DNA from: an uncultured Clostridia bacterium
GTDB taxonomy: Bacteria; Bacillota; Clostridia; UBA1381
Direction of reading: 5' to 3'
NCBI GenBank assembly: GCA_934487205.1
Contig: CAKSRS010000011.1
Location: 1 to 48,212, forward strand
Length of the DNA: 48,212 nucleotides
The notes beneath the pieces were generated by a model that was given only the letters and a program-made list of their open reading frames with translations, ran no database searches and had not been told where the DNA came from. Within the stretch, counting starts at the first letter, position 1; each line of letters opens with the position of its first letter. The translations under genes and the position numbers were made by a program. Below, piece by piece: positions 1-7,744 of this stretch.

Positions 1-615
1 ATTGAATTGTGCCGAAAAAAGGATCAGACGCAGGCATATGGTATGACATTTACTCTTTTGACAACGTCTGAGGGTAAGAAAATGGGTAAAACCGCAAAGG
101 GCGCTCTATGGCTTGACCCCGAAAAATGCAAACCGTACGACTTTTATCAGTATTGGGTTAACGTTCAGGACGCCGATGTTATCAAGTGCCTGAAACTTGT
201 AACATTTGTTCCGATGGACGAAATCCGCGAAATGGAAAAATGGGAAGGCGCAGAGCTTAATAAGGCAAAAAAGCGCCTTGCATACGAAGTTACAAAGATG
301 GTGCACGGCGAAGAAATCGCAAATCAGGTGCAAGCGGCGGCAGAGGCAGTCTTTGCCGGCGGCGGAGTCAGCACAGATATGCCGACGAGCGAAGTGGATA
401 CGCTGGACAGTGTGGGTGTTTTGGACTTGCTTGCGCAAATCAAACTTGTTGCATCAAAAGCGGAAGGCAGACGCCTTATCCAGCAAAACGGTTTGTCGAT
501 TAACGACAAAAAGGTTACCGATGTAAATGCTGTTTTGGATAACAGCTTTGTCGGTGATGACGGGATGATTATTAAAAAAGGGAAAAAAGTGTTCCATAGA
601 GTTATTTTGAAATAA
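1..615 (+). CDS. tyrS: Tyrosyl-tRNA synthetase, C-terminal part (5' end outside window)
   Basis: The reading frame is open from the first base, so the N-terminal Rossmann half lies upstream of the window. What remains matches the class I TyrRS C-terminal half: the stretch ending in KKMGKT is the KMSKS-type loop that positions ATP, followed by GALWLD, the helical anticodon-recognition region, and a C-terminal S4-like RNA-binding domain (roughly the last 65 residues, including GRRLIQQNGLSIN). The enzyme charges tRNA-Tyr in the cytoplasm. A strong rho-independent terminator follows at once, so this is the end of its transcript. Any T-box leader would be upstream and cannot be seen here. Confidence 0.95.
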   Translation: MELCRKKDQTQAYGMTFTLLTTSEGKKMGKTAKGALWLDPEKCKPYDFYQYWVNVQDADVIKCLKLVTFVPMDEIREMEKWEGAELNKAKKRLAYEVTKMVHGEEIANQVQAAAEAVFAGGGVSTDMPTSEVDTLDSVGVLDLLAQIKLVASKAEGRRLIQQNGLSINDKKVTDVNAVLDNSFVGDDGMIIKKGKKVFHRVILK

Positions 616-620
616 TCAGA

Positions 621-665
621 AAAGCGTTTCTCAGAAGGCGGAGCCTTCCGAGAAACGTTTTTTTT
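621..665 (+). terminator. Rho-independent terminator after tyrS
   Basis: A stem of about 14 bp, starting GCGTTTCTC and closing GAGAAACG around a GC-rich loop, runs directly into a T tract. It ends the tyrS transcript and separates it from the convergent minus-strand cysteine desulfurase gene, whose stop codon is only a few bases further on. Confidence 0.9.
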
Positions 666-668
666 GAC

Positions 669-1799
669 TTATATATTATTTTTTGCAATCTTATTTACCG
701 CCGACAGCAGAATATCCGCCTCGCGACGGCTTGAAAACAGGCCAAATCCGACGCGTACCGCGCCGGTTTTTTCGGTACCGATAGTCTGATGCGCAATGTA
801 TGAGCAATGATAACCGCCGCGGGTCGCAATTCCGAAATTTTTATTCAGAATATCCGCTGTTTCCTGCGAATCGAGCTCGCCTATATTAAATGCGACGGTA
901 CCGTTGCGGCTGCCCAGCGGCAGTCCGTAAACCGAGACGCCGCCGATGTTTGACAGCGCGCCGTACAGGTATTCGGCAAGGCTGCGCTCTTTTTCTTCAA
1001 TACTGTTTATTCCGACTTGCTTTATAAATCGCGCTGCTGTGCCGAGAGCCATAATTGCGGGCGTATTCATTGTGCCGGAGTGAAGCATATCGGGCATGAC
1101 GGTCGGCTGATACTTGTTCATAGATTCGGTTCCGGTACCGCCGACGATTATCGGCGTAAGTTTTATTTCTTCGCGCACGTAAAGTCCGCCTGTGCCCAAA
1201 GGCCCCATGAGTCCTTTATGACCGGAAAATGCCAATAATGAAATATTCATGCTTTCAACGTCGATAGGTACAATGCCGGCTGTCTGTGCGGCGTCAACAA
1301 GATACGGAATGTTGTGTCTGCGGCAAATTTCGCCGATTTCAGTAACAGGCATGATTGTTCCGCACACGTTTGACGCATGTGTGGTTATAATCAATTTTGT
1401 TTCGGGGCGGATAGCCGCTTCGATATCGGCGGGATTTATAACCCCGCGCCTGTCTGCCTCAACCATTGTGTAGCTGCACAGCCGATTGATGGGGCGCAGT
1501 ACGCTGTTATGCTCCATTGAAGTGATAATTGCGTGGTCTGCGCGGGTGAGCATTCCGCCGATTGCCATATTAAGCGCATAGGTTGCGTTTTGGGTAAAGG
1601 CTATTCGTTCGGGATTTTTTATATTAAAAAGCTCCGCCAGTTCCTCCTGTGCGGCGGCGATGCCTTCCGCACCTTTTATGCTTGCGAAATGTCCGCCGCG
1701 ACCGGCATTTACACTGTATAAAACGGTGTTGCGGCACATTGCGTCATACACAACTGACGGCTTTTTCATGCTTGTGGCGGGATTGTCAAGATATATCAT
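669..1799 (-). CDS. Cysteine desulfurase family protein (class V aminotransferase, PLP)
   Basis: A 376-residue fold-type I PLP enzyme of the NifS/SufS superfamily, in the smaller clostridial 'cysteine desulfurase family' group. The N-terminus LDNPATS resembles the family's LDNAATT. The PLP-binding Schiff-base lysine is in SGHKGLMGP (about K195), and a late loop GGYHCSY places a candidate catalytic cysteine at about C332. The likely reaction is removal of sulfur (or selenium) from cysteine or selenocysteine. The ATG at 1799 was chosen because AGAAGG lies 6 bp before it; a GTG 15 bp further upstream is less likely. It overlaps the end of the DUF3343 gene by 14 bp, so the two are translationally coupled. 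The exact substrate cannot be told from sequence. Confidence 0.88.
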   Translation of the reverse strand: MIYLDNPATSMKKPSVVYDAMCRNTVLYSVNAGRGGHFASIKGAEGIAAAQEELAELFNIKNPERIAFTQNATYALNMAIGGMLTRADHAIITSMEHNSVLRPINRLCSYTMVEADRRGVINPADIEAAIRPETKLIITTHASNVCGTIMPVTEIGEICRRHNIPYLVDAAQTAGIVPIDVESMNISLLAFSGHKGLMGPLGTGGLYVREEIKLTPIIVGGTGTESMNKYQPTVMPDMLHSGTMNTPAIMALGTAARFIKQVGINSIEEKERSLAEYLYGALSNIGGVSVYGLPLGSRNGTVAFNIGELDSQETADILNKNFGIATRGGYHCSYIAHQTIGTEKTGAVRVGFGLFSSRREADILLSAVNKIAKNNI

Positions 1800-2043
1800 G
1801 ATATACCTTCTCACCGCCTGAAATTTCCTCTATATAAATACCTCTTACAGTTATTCCCTGAAGATTTTTTCTGATAAACTGTTCGCTGGACAACCCGGCA
1901 ACAACGGCGTATGAACAGCCGCTGCCGGATAGCTTTGCAGGAGTATTTATCACGCGTGCTTTTGTATCTCCGTATTTTGTAAGCCGCTTTGCCAGTCGTG
2001 TGGCGCTTGTGACAGAGCCGACCACAACTAAAATATCGGACAT
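1786..2043 (-). CDS. DUF3343 family small protein (putative S/Se carrier)
   Basis: An 85-residue protein matching the pattern of DUF3343 (PF11823), a small ferredoxin-fold-like family described as putative Se/S carriers. The N-terminal strand DILVVVGSVTSA is followed by an INTPAKLSGSGCSYAV segment whose single cysteine is the family's conserved one. It has a good ribosome binding site (GGAG, 7 bp before ATG) and overlaps the downstream cysteine desulfurase gene by 14 bp. Inference: the desulfurase loads persulfide or selenide onto the Cys of this protein. No selD, selA or yedF lies in the window to show which element is carried. Confidence 0.75.
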   Translation of the reverse strand: MSDILVVVGSVTSATRLAKRLTKYGDTKARVINTPAKLSGSGCSYAVVAGLSSEQFIRKNLQGITVRGIYIEEISGGEKVYHDIS

Positions 2044-2132
2044 AATTCCACTCCTTTCAAAAATGTGCTGTTATATAATATGAAATTTTAATAAAAATGG
2101 TGTCCTAAATGCCGATTTTGGCGGAGAACAGC

Positions 2133-2162
2133 AAAAACCGGGCAGCACAATCGTCTGCCCGG
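2133..2162 (-). terminator. Rho-independent terminator of the Cys/Arg micro-gene
   Basis: On the minus strand CCGGGCAG pairs with CTGCCCGG around a 9-nt loop and is followed by TTTTT. It lies about 80 bp downstream of the micro-protein stop, and ahead of the DUF3343 gene on the same strand, so the micro-gene has its own transcript end. Confidence 0.8.
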
Positions 2163-2240
2163 CAGGTATGCATCGCCGAAAAAACGGCAGGAAGGATTTT
2201 AAGAGGTTATCGGTGTATTACTTTGTCTGCCCTTTCAGCG

Positions 2241-2351
2241 TCAGCGGTTTCCGCAGCAACAACGGTTTTGACGGCGTCTGCAACAGCAACGTCTGCAGCA
2301 GCAACGTCTGCAGCAGCGTCTTTCACAGCATCTTCTTTGTCTGCAACACAT
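2241..2351 (-). CDS. 36-residue Cys/Arg-rich micro-protein
   Basis: A short minus-strand frame starting ATG-TGT-TGC and ending CGC-TGA. By direct translation, 15 of 36 residues are Cys and 14 are Arg; the rest are a few Gln, Asn, Glu and Gly. The cysteines come in pairs and triplets (CC or CCC) separated by arginine pairs and triplets, with an internal repeat CCCRR. A strong ribosome binding site (GGGAGGTGA, 7 bp before ATG) and a proper terminator downstream support a real gene. The function is unknown. The composition would suit metal binding, a disulfide-linked coat or matrix role, or nucleic-acid binding. The opposite-strand frame here is Ala/Thr/Ser-rich and has no ribosome binding site. 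Confidence 0.72.
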   Translation of the reverse strand: MCCRQRRCCERRCCRRCCCRRCCCRRRQNRCCCGNR

Positions 2352-2553
2352 ATATATTTCACCTCCCGTTATGTAACGAAATACCGCTGTACTAATATAC
2401 TATTCCGATTTTGTAAAAACGTGCGCAAATGATGTCCGAGCAGTGCTTTTTAAGCGGAAAAATGCATATAATTTATATAAGAATACAAGGGGCGGGGAAC
2501 TGCCGCCGAAACATAAATTATGCCGCGGCTGTGCGGCGGAACGGAGAGAAAAA
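2352..2553. other. Divergent intergenic region, micro-gene / M14 peptidase
   Basis: This stretch separates the minus-strand micro-protein gene from the plus-strand peptidase. On the minus strand it holds the GGGAGG site (2361-2370) and AT-rich DNA that must contain the micro-gene promoter; I see no clear consensus. On plus, TATAAT at 2467-2472 is a possible -10 for the peptidase, but its -35 is poor. No other gene is supported. Confidence 0.5.
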
Positions 2554-3438
2554 ATGGGATACGATTACAAAATGTGCTGCAAGGATATTGAAAATTTAAC
2601 GGCTGATTTCCCGAGATGCGAAACGGGGATAATCGGGAAAACCGTGATGAAAAAACCGATATACTATGTCCGTGCGGGAAGGGGAGAAAAGAGACTTTTT
2701 GTCAACTGTGCGCATCACGGACTCGAATATTTGACGGCGGCGTTTATAATGCGGTTCTTGCGTGAATATGAATCCGTAGTGGAAAATAAGCAGATGCTTT
2801 TCGGATACCCGGCGGAAAATCTGTATGAAAAAGTATCGGTGTACTGTGTGCCTATGGTCAATCCGGACGGCGTTGATATTGCGGTGAACGGACTTGATGT
2901 GACAAATCCGTATCACCAGAAACTGATAAGTATGGTGGGAATACATAGTTTTAACAAAGTATGGCAGGCGAATGTGCGCGGCGTTGATATAAATCACAAT
3001 TATAATGCGGGCTGGCGCATGGTAAAAACGTCGCCGGGGGCGACAAAGTATGCCGGGCCGTTCAGCGAAAGCGAGCCGGAGACAAAAGCAATTATTGAAT
3101 TTGTGCGGAAAAATAATTTTGACATGCTTATAGCTTTTCACTCGCAAGGCGGAGAAATTTACTATGATTTTGACGGCATGCAAGCGGAAAAATCGCGCAG
3201 CATTGCCGAAAAAATGGCGGCGGAGAGCGGATATGCGGTGTCAAAGCCTGTGGGGAGTGCGTCCTTCGGCGGCTGCAAAGACTGGTTTATAAAGGAATTC
3301 GGCAGGAGCGGTTTTACCGTGGAAATCGGTCACGGAACGAATCCGCTATCATGCTCGGTTCTGCCCGAAATTTATGAGGAAAATGCGCGCCTTTTACTTG
3401 CGGCGATGTCGGAACTGTGCGCAGAGAATGATTCTTGA
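2554..3438 (+). CDS. M14 family zinc carboxypeptidase (gamma-D-Glu-diamino acid peptidase-like)
   Basis: A 294-residue M14 peptidase without a signal peptide, so probably cytoplasmic. The zinc ligands are the HxxE of AHHGLEYLTA and the later His of IAFHSQGGE; the catalytic Glu is in FTVEIGHGTNP. The RGVDINHNYNAGW segment is typical of the gamma-D-glutamyl-diamino acid endopeptidase I / YqgT branch, which cuts cell-wall peptides, rather than of digestive carboxypeptidases. The frame is open further upstream to 2443, but the ATG at 2554 has GGAGAG 4-5 bp before it and begins the conserved region. The likely role is recycling or spore-related trimming of muropeptides; the substrate is inferred. 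Confidence 0.85.
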   Translation: MGYDYKMCCKDIENLTADFPRCETGIIGKTVMKKPIYYVRAGRGEKRLFVNCAHHGLEYLTAAFIMRFLREYESVVENKQMLFGYPAENLYEKVSVYCVPMVNPDGVDIAVNGLDVTNPYHQKLISMVGIHSFNKVWQANVRGVDINHNYNAGWRMVKTSPGATKYAGPFSESEPETKAIIEFVRKNNFDMLIAFHSQGGEIYYDFDGMQAEKSRSIAEKMAAESGYAVSKPVGSASFGGCKDWFIKEFGRSGFTVEIGHGTNPLSCSVLPEIYEENARLLLAAMSELCAENDS

Positions 3439-3463
3439 CAACACGGTAAAAATGGTTTATAAT
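3435..3463 (+). promoter_or_regulatory. Sigma-A promoter of cca
   Basis: TTGACA (3435-3440), a 17-bp spacer, then TATAAT (3458-3463): a perfect consensus. The -35 overlaps the stop codon of the peptidase gene, so cca has its own promoter. Confidence 0.9.
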
Positions 3464-3515
3464 TATTAGCGTGAAATTATCGGTGCAGAATATGAATCGG
3501 AAGGAGGCGGCGCAT

Positions 3516-4853
3516 ATGGAAATGATACTTTCGCACGGGGCGGAAACCGTAATTAACACGCTGGAAAATGCGGGATTTGAGGCGTATGTGGTAGGCGGCG
3601 CCGTCCGTGATTGCCTTATGGGCGTCACGCCGTCCGATTACGATATAGCCACCAATGCCAAGCCGCATGAGGTGAAGGCGCTGTTTTCGCGAACCATTGA
3701 TACGGGCATAAAACACGGTACGGTAACGGTTATTGAAGATAAAGTCGGCTTTGAAGTCACCACATATCGCGAGGAAGGCGCATACCGCGATATGCGCCGC
3801 CCGGAAAAGGTCTGCTATGTAAGCACGATTGATGAGGATTTAAAAAGACGTGATTTTACCGTAAATGCCATGGCATACAGCCCGTCAAGAGGATTTGTGG
3901 ATAAATTCGGCGGCATGGCGGATATAAAATCGGGCATTATCAAATGTGTGGGCGAGCCGGAAAAGCGCTTTAAAGAGGATGCATTGCGCATGTTGCGCGC
4001 TGTGCGTTTCGCGGCGTGCCTTAATTTTGAAATCGGGCCGGAAACGGCAAAAGCAATACGAAAATGTGCGGTTTTGATTAAAAATATCAGTGCCGAACGC
4101 GTTTTGGGCGAACTTAACAAAATACTTTTGTGCGACCGGCCGGAGCGGATATCAATTCTGTATGACACCGGACTTATGCGCTGCATTATTCCCGATTTAT
4201 GCAAATGTTTCCGTACGGAGCAGAATAATAAATACCATGTTTTCAATGTGGGCGAGCATATATTGGAGGCAGTCAAAAATACGCCGAATGATTTGGTTTT
4301 GAGGTGGGCGGCATTGCTGCATGATATCGGTAAACCGGCGTGCGCGTCGTGCGACGCAAACGGGATTTATCACTTTTACGGACATCACCGCGAGAGCGCG
4401 CGCATTGCCAATGACTTTTTGCATAAAATAAGAATGGACAAGGAGTCTATCCGTGAGATACTCATTCTTATTGAAAATCATGATGTGCGCATAGATACTA
4501 CACCCACGGCGGTAAAAAAAATGATGGCGCGTACCGGTGAGCCGCTGTTTTTGAAATTGCTCCTTCTTCAGGAGGCGGATAACAGGGCAAAAAATCCGCA
4601 GTATCTTGCGGAAAAACTTGCAAAACTGCACACGGTGTATAACCAATACCGGCAAATTATAGCCGAGGGTCAGCCGTATACCGTATCGCAGCTGCAGATA
4701 AACGGAAGGGATTTAATAAAGCTCGGTTTCAGGACGGGGCGCGATATAGGCGACGTACTGAAATATTTATTGGAGGAAGTTGTTATAGACGCCTCTTTAA
4801 ACAATCGGGAATACCTGATGAGACGGGCAGCGGAATTACGCCGCAAAAGCTGA
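3516..4853 (+). CDS. cca: CCA tRNA nucleotidyltransferase (class II)
   Basis: A 445-residue enzyme adding or repairing the 3' CCA of tRNAs. The N-terminal polymerase head shows VVGGAVRDCLMG and the metal-binding DYDIA; the flexible-loop and nucleotide-recognition region (RRRDFTVNAMAYSP-type, here KRRDFTVNAMAYSPS) follows, then the neck (EDALRMLRAVRFA). A C-terminal HD-type domain carries LLHDIGKP and a GHHRESA stretch, as in the HD-bearing clostridial enzymes. The start is ATG 3516, with AAGGAGG 8 bp upstream; the longer frame from 3471 begins almost at the predicted transcription start. A tandem repeat tract begins two bases after its stop. Confidence 0.95.
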   Translation: MEMILSHGAETVINTLENAGFEAYVVGGAVRDCLMGVTPSDYDIATNAKPHEVKALFSRTIDTGIKHGTVTVIEDKVGFEVTTYREEGAYRDMRRPEKVCYVSTIDEDLKRRDFTVNAMAYSPSRGFVDKFGGMADIKSGIIKCVGEPEKRFKEDALRMLRAVRFAACLNFEIGPETAKAIRKCAVLIKNISAERVLGELNKILLCDRPERISILYDTGLMRCIIPDLCKCFRTEQNNKYHVFNVGEHILEAVKNTPNDLVLRWAALLHDIGKPACASCDANGIYHFYGHHRESARIANDFLHKIRMDKESIREILILIENHDVRIDTTPTAVKKMMARTGEPLFLKLLLLQEADNRAKNPQYLAEKLAKLHTVYNQYRQIIAEGQPYTVSQLQINGRDLIKLGFRTGRDIGDVLKYLLEEVVIDASLNNREYLMRRAAELRRKS

Positions 4854-4854
4854 C

Positions 4855-5230
4855 GCGAAAAATCTGCGGCGCATCTTACCGTTTTTCGCTCGGGGCGGTA
4901 CCCATGTACAGCACCGCTCGCTGCAAAACGGCAATTTGCTTGCATCTTTTCCGTGTCAGGAAATAGCGGAAAATTTGCGGCACATCTCACCGTTTTATAC
5001 TTGCGACGGTATCCATGTACAGCACCGCTCGCTGCAAAACGGCGATCTGCTTGCATCTTTTCCAGGTTAGGAAATAGCGAAAAATCGAGGTTGAACCGCA
5101 CGAAATTTTTGGCTTCGACATACCCTTGCATGGCACCGTCCATCGGAAAATGACAGTCTGCTTGTATTTTTTCGTGTCGGGAGTGGCGGAAAATCAGAGT
5201 TGCCGACGTGCAAGCCGCTCGATGAAAAAT
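4855..5230. repeat. Tandem repeat tract, 111-bp unit
   Basis: Three imperfect copies plus the start of a fourth: 4855-4965 (111 bp), 4966-5076 (111 bp), 5077-5185 (109 bp), then a partial unit. Each unit begins GCG(G/A)AAAAT. Copies 1 and 2 share CATGTACAGCACCGCTCGC and most of the remainder; copy 3 has diverged. Because 111 is 37 codons, the minus strand reads as 37-residue repeats containing SGAVHGYR, continuous with a frame that runs into cca antisense and has no ribosome binding site or credible start. Copy 1 also contains a GCGAAAAA / TTTTTCGC inverted repeat just after cca that could act as its terminator. No protein-coding gene is supported on either strand. Confidence 0.8.
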
Positions 5231-5250
5231 GTTTGTAAATATAGAGGGAT

Positions 5251-6864
5251 TTAATGCGAAAGCTGCACAATTTCCTCTTTTTTTATTGCCTGAAAAAGAA
5301 TAATCAAAAGGCAATAGCAAATCACCGACGTGCCCGCGGCGGCGATAAATCCCGCCGTGTTATTTTTCAGAGCCGCACATATCGGGAAATATGACATATG
5401 AGCGAAAAATCCCATAAAAATCGCCGCTGCAAAAATTTTAATAATATCGAAAACCGGAATAAAACCAACATTAAGAGTGCGGTGAAGAAGGACAAAGTTC
5501 AATAAAAGCTGAACCGCCTCATCGGCGAATAATGCGATAATTACGCCGTAAATATTTAGTTCCGGAATACGGATAAGGATATATGACAAAACAATTTTAA
5601 GCAATAATCCGGCTAATCCGTAAAAAAACGGCGGCATTATCTTTCCGGCAGAGTAGTGTACCGACACGATAAATTGCGTCATGGTGATAAGAATAAGGCA
5701 TGGTGATAAAAGTGCCAGCATCGACGCCGACGCGGTATTTTTGAAAAGCAATGTGAGAATTTGTTCCGAAAATATTGACAGCATTACCGCGCACGGTGCG
5801 GACACGGCAAGAATTATCTTAAGTGCGGAGCTTATGCAGCAGTCCAGTCTGCGGTTATCGCATAGAGTGAGACAGCGTGTAACAATCGGGATAATGGCGA
5901 CGCCGAAAGAGGAAAGTATGCCTATGGGAAGGTTAAAAACCGTGCCGGCGTATCCCGTGTATGCACCGAAAATCCAGCGGGCGCCGTCATAGGACAGTTT
6001 GCGTGTTTTTGTTATATCGTCAAAAATATGCGTGTAATTTGAATAACGTGCGAGAAATTGCGCGGCGGAAGACGGCGTAAATTTCAATTCGGTGAGACTT
6101 GTTCGTATTACCGATGTTTCAAGAAGGGACAAACTCCCCGAAATTATGGAAGTAACAGTCATGGGAACGGCAACCGACATTATGGCGGAAATAATAACCC
6201 TTCTTCGGCTTTCGCGGCGTATTCCGTGCGTGTCGCGGCGGTATGGGATATACAAAAGGAATAAAAGAAGGGTGGCAAAGATTTCCCCCACCGTTACGCC
6301 GAGAATTGCGGCGGCAGAAGTGATGCTTACGGAAAATGATACAAACCATGCCGCAAGAGAATAGCCGACAATCAGCTTAAACAGTGATTCAAGAACCTGT
6401 GAAACGGCGGTGGGAATCATGTGTGCATACCCTTGGTAGCAGCTTTTGTACACGGCTCCTACGGCAACAAAAAAAATTGCCGGCGCTATTGCTTTTACGG
6501 CGAGTTCTGCTTTCGGGTCTTTCATGGACAGCGCGAAAAAATTCGCCCCGAAATACATAACGGCGCTTAAAATTATTCCGGTGAATATCATAACGAGCAT
6601 GGAAAATCTGATAGCGAAATGTATATTTCCGCGCCGCTTTAGGGCAAGTTCCTCCGAAATATACTTCGACAAAGCAAACGGAAGTCCCGATAATATGAAG
6701 GACAGCAGCATTATATATACGGAAAATGCGGTTTGATATATAGCCATACCTTCCTCGCCGAGGATATATGTAAGAGGAATTTTTAGAATTGCGCCGAGAA
6801 TTTTCGATACAGCATTTGCGGCAATCAGAATGACCGTTCCTTTTAAAAATGATTCGTTTTTCAT
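5251..6864 (-). CDS. SpoVB/MurJ-type polysaccharide flippase (MOP superfamily)
   Basis: A 537-residue multi-pass membrane protein of the MATE-like MOP exporter superfamily, closest by eye to stage V sporulation protein B and related lipid II flippases. The N-terminal FLKGTVILIAANAVSKILG segment and the ILGEEGMAIYQTAFSVY loop are characteristic, and about 14 hydrophobic segments alternate with short charged loops. It probably flips an isoprenoid-linked wall precursor; in spore formers such proteins serve cortex synthesis. The ATG at 6864 has GGAAAGG upstream. It stands alone on the minus strand, facing the repeat tract. Which paralogue this is (SpoVB, YtgP or a capsule flippase) cannot be settled here. 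Confidence 0.82.
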   Translation of the reverse strand: MKNESFLKGTVILIAANAVSKILGAILKIPLTYILGEEGMAIYQTAFSVYIMLLSFILSGLPFALSKYISEELALKRRGNIHFAIRFSMLVMIFTGIILSAVMYFGANFFALSMKDPKAELAVKAIAPAIFFVAVGAVYKSCYQGYAHMIPTAVSQVLESLFKLIVGYSLAAWFVSFSVSITSAAAILGVTVGEIFATLLLFLLYIPYRRDTHGIRRESRRRVIISAIMSVAVPMTVTSIISGSLSLLETSVIRTSLTELKFTPSSAAQFLARYSNYTHIFDDITKTRKLSYDGARWIFGAYTGYAGTVFNLPIGILSSFGVAIIPIVTRCLTLCDNRRLDCCISSALKIILAVSAPCAVMLSIFSEQILTLLFKNTASASMLALLSPCLILITMTQFIVSVHYSAGKIMPPFFYGLAGLLLKIVLSYILIRIPELNIYGVIIALFADEAVQLLLNFVLLHRTLNVGFIPVFDIIKIFAAAIFMGFFAHMSYFPICAALKNNTAGFIAAAGTSVICYCLLIILFQAIKKEEIVQLSH

Positions 6865-7036
6865 GATATATTTTCCTTTCCGAACGACTTATTTTTTTGT
6901 TGAGCTGCATGGTATGTCTGCCGCCGCCGTAGCGGACAATCATTGATTTTGCACTGTTTTTGCGCGTAAAATTGTCAAAATATACAATTTTCGGTGGTAA
7001 TTTTAAAATAATATGCTAAAATTTTGCGCGAAACTA

Positions 7037-7065
7037 TTGACAAGTAGTGTTATTTATAATAAAAT
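7037..7065 (+). promoter_or_regulatory. Sigma-A promoter of hup
   Basis: TTGACA (7037-7042), a 17-bp spacer, TAAAAT (7060-7065). It lies about 60 bp upstream of the HU start, in AT-rich DNA. The TATAAT at 7055 is only 12 bp from the -35 and was not used. Confidence 0.8.
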
Positions 7066-7124
7066 ATGTATTCGTAAGGGATTTGCTTAATTCCCAAATA
7101 AAAAATTTTTAGGAGGAAATAATA

Positions 7125-7400
7125 ATGAACAAGACAGAATTAATTGCAGCTGTTGCAGAAGACGCTGTATTGTCAAAGAAAGACGCTGAAAAAGCAATCA
7201 ACGCTGTAATCGGAACAATCACAAATGCACTGACAGACGGTGACAAGGTTCAGTTGGTAGGATTCGGTACATTTGAGGTAAGAGAAAGAGGAGCAAGAAC
7301 AGGAAAGAACCCGCGTACAGGCGAGGCTATCAAGATTGCTGCATCAAAGGTTCCTGCATTCAAGGCAGGCAAAGCTTTGAAGGATACAGTAAACAAGTAA
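7125..7400 (+). CDS. hup: HU family DNA-binding protein
   Basis: A 91-residue nucleoid protein with the full HU pattern: an N-terminal dimerisation helix pair (MNKTELIAAVAE...KKDAEKAINAV), the GFGTFEVRERGARTGKNPRTGE beta-arm with the conserved RxxRxGxNPxTG, and the C-terminal helix with PAFKAGKALKD. It binds and bends DNA without sequence specificity. AGGAGG lies 6 bp before ATG. Codons are of the abundant type, in line with high expression. It is followed by a terminator-like hairpin and then rqcP, so only part of the transcription probably continues into the yab cluster. Confidence 0.97.
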   Translation: MNKTELIAAVAEDAVLSKKDAEKAINAVIGTITNALTDGDKVQLVGFGTFEVRERGARTGKNPRTGEAIKIAASKVPAFKAGKALKDTVNK

Positions 7401-7415
7401 TTGTATGCAAGTTTA

Positions 7416-7447
7416 GGAGGCTTCTTTTTAAAGGAGTCTCCTTTTTT
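7416..7447 (+). terminator. Terminator or attenuator between hup and rqcP
   Basis: GGAGGCTTC (7416-7424) pairs with GGAGTCTCC (7433-7441), including two G-U pairs, and is followed by TTTTTT. The T tract abuts the AGGAGG of rqcP, so the hairpin could reduce read-through from the strong hup promoter into the sporulation cluster. Confidence 0.75.
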
Positions 7448-7457
7448 AGGAGGAAAT

Positions 7458-7697
7458 ATGCGGCTTGATAAATTTTTGAAGGTATCGCGCCTGATAAAAA
7501 GGCGCACAATTGCGAATGAAGCGTGCGATGCACAGCGGATATCGGTAAACGACAGAGTGGTAAAAGCGTCATATGATGTCAAGGTGGGCGATATTATTGA
7601 AATCCGCATGGGTGAAAAATCGGTCAGGGCGGAGGTTTTGCAGGTTTTGGAGCACGCCTTGAAAAATGACGCGGGACTTATGTATAAACTATTGTAA
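7458..7697 (+). CDS. rqcP: S4-domain RNA-binding protein RqcP (YabO)
   Basis: A 79-residue protein that is essentially one S4 domain: MRLDKFLKVSRLIKRRTIA, then QRISVNDRVVKASYDVKVGDIIEI. It matches RqcP/YabO, the Hsp15-like factor that binds stalled 50S-peptidyl-tRNA complexes with RqcH and helps add poly-alanine tails in ribosome quality control. The start is ATG 7458 with AGGAGG directly upstream; the frame upstream of it is the terminator. Its place between hup and yabP is the standard Firmicute order. Confidence 0.92.
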   Translation: MRLDKFLKVSRLIKRRTIANEACDAQRISVNDRVVKASYDVKVGDIIEIRMGEKSVRAEVLQVLEHALKNDAGLMYKLL

Positions 7698-7744
7698 TAA
7701 TAAGGCGCGGCGAGTCATAAGCTATACCGAAGGGGAGTGTGCTT

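Noticed and set aside
2268..2322. CRISPR-like short repeats
   Set aside because: The periodic GCAACGTCTGCAGCA units are contiguous codon repeats with no spacers and no cas genes nearby.
2109..2432. Plus-strand Ala/Thr/Ser-rich ORF
   Set aside because: It is the antisense of the Cys/Arg micro-gene (GCA/ACG are complements of TGC/CGT), has no ribosome binding site and contains the micro-gene terminator.
4670..5320. 216-codon minus-strand ORF across the tandem repeats
   Set aside because: It runs into cca and flippase coding DNA, has no start signal, and stays open only because the repeat unit is a multiple of three.
7055..7060. TATAAT as the hup -10
   Set aside because: Only 12 bp from TTGACA; the TAAAAT at 7060 has the correct 17-bp spacing.
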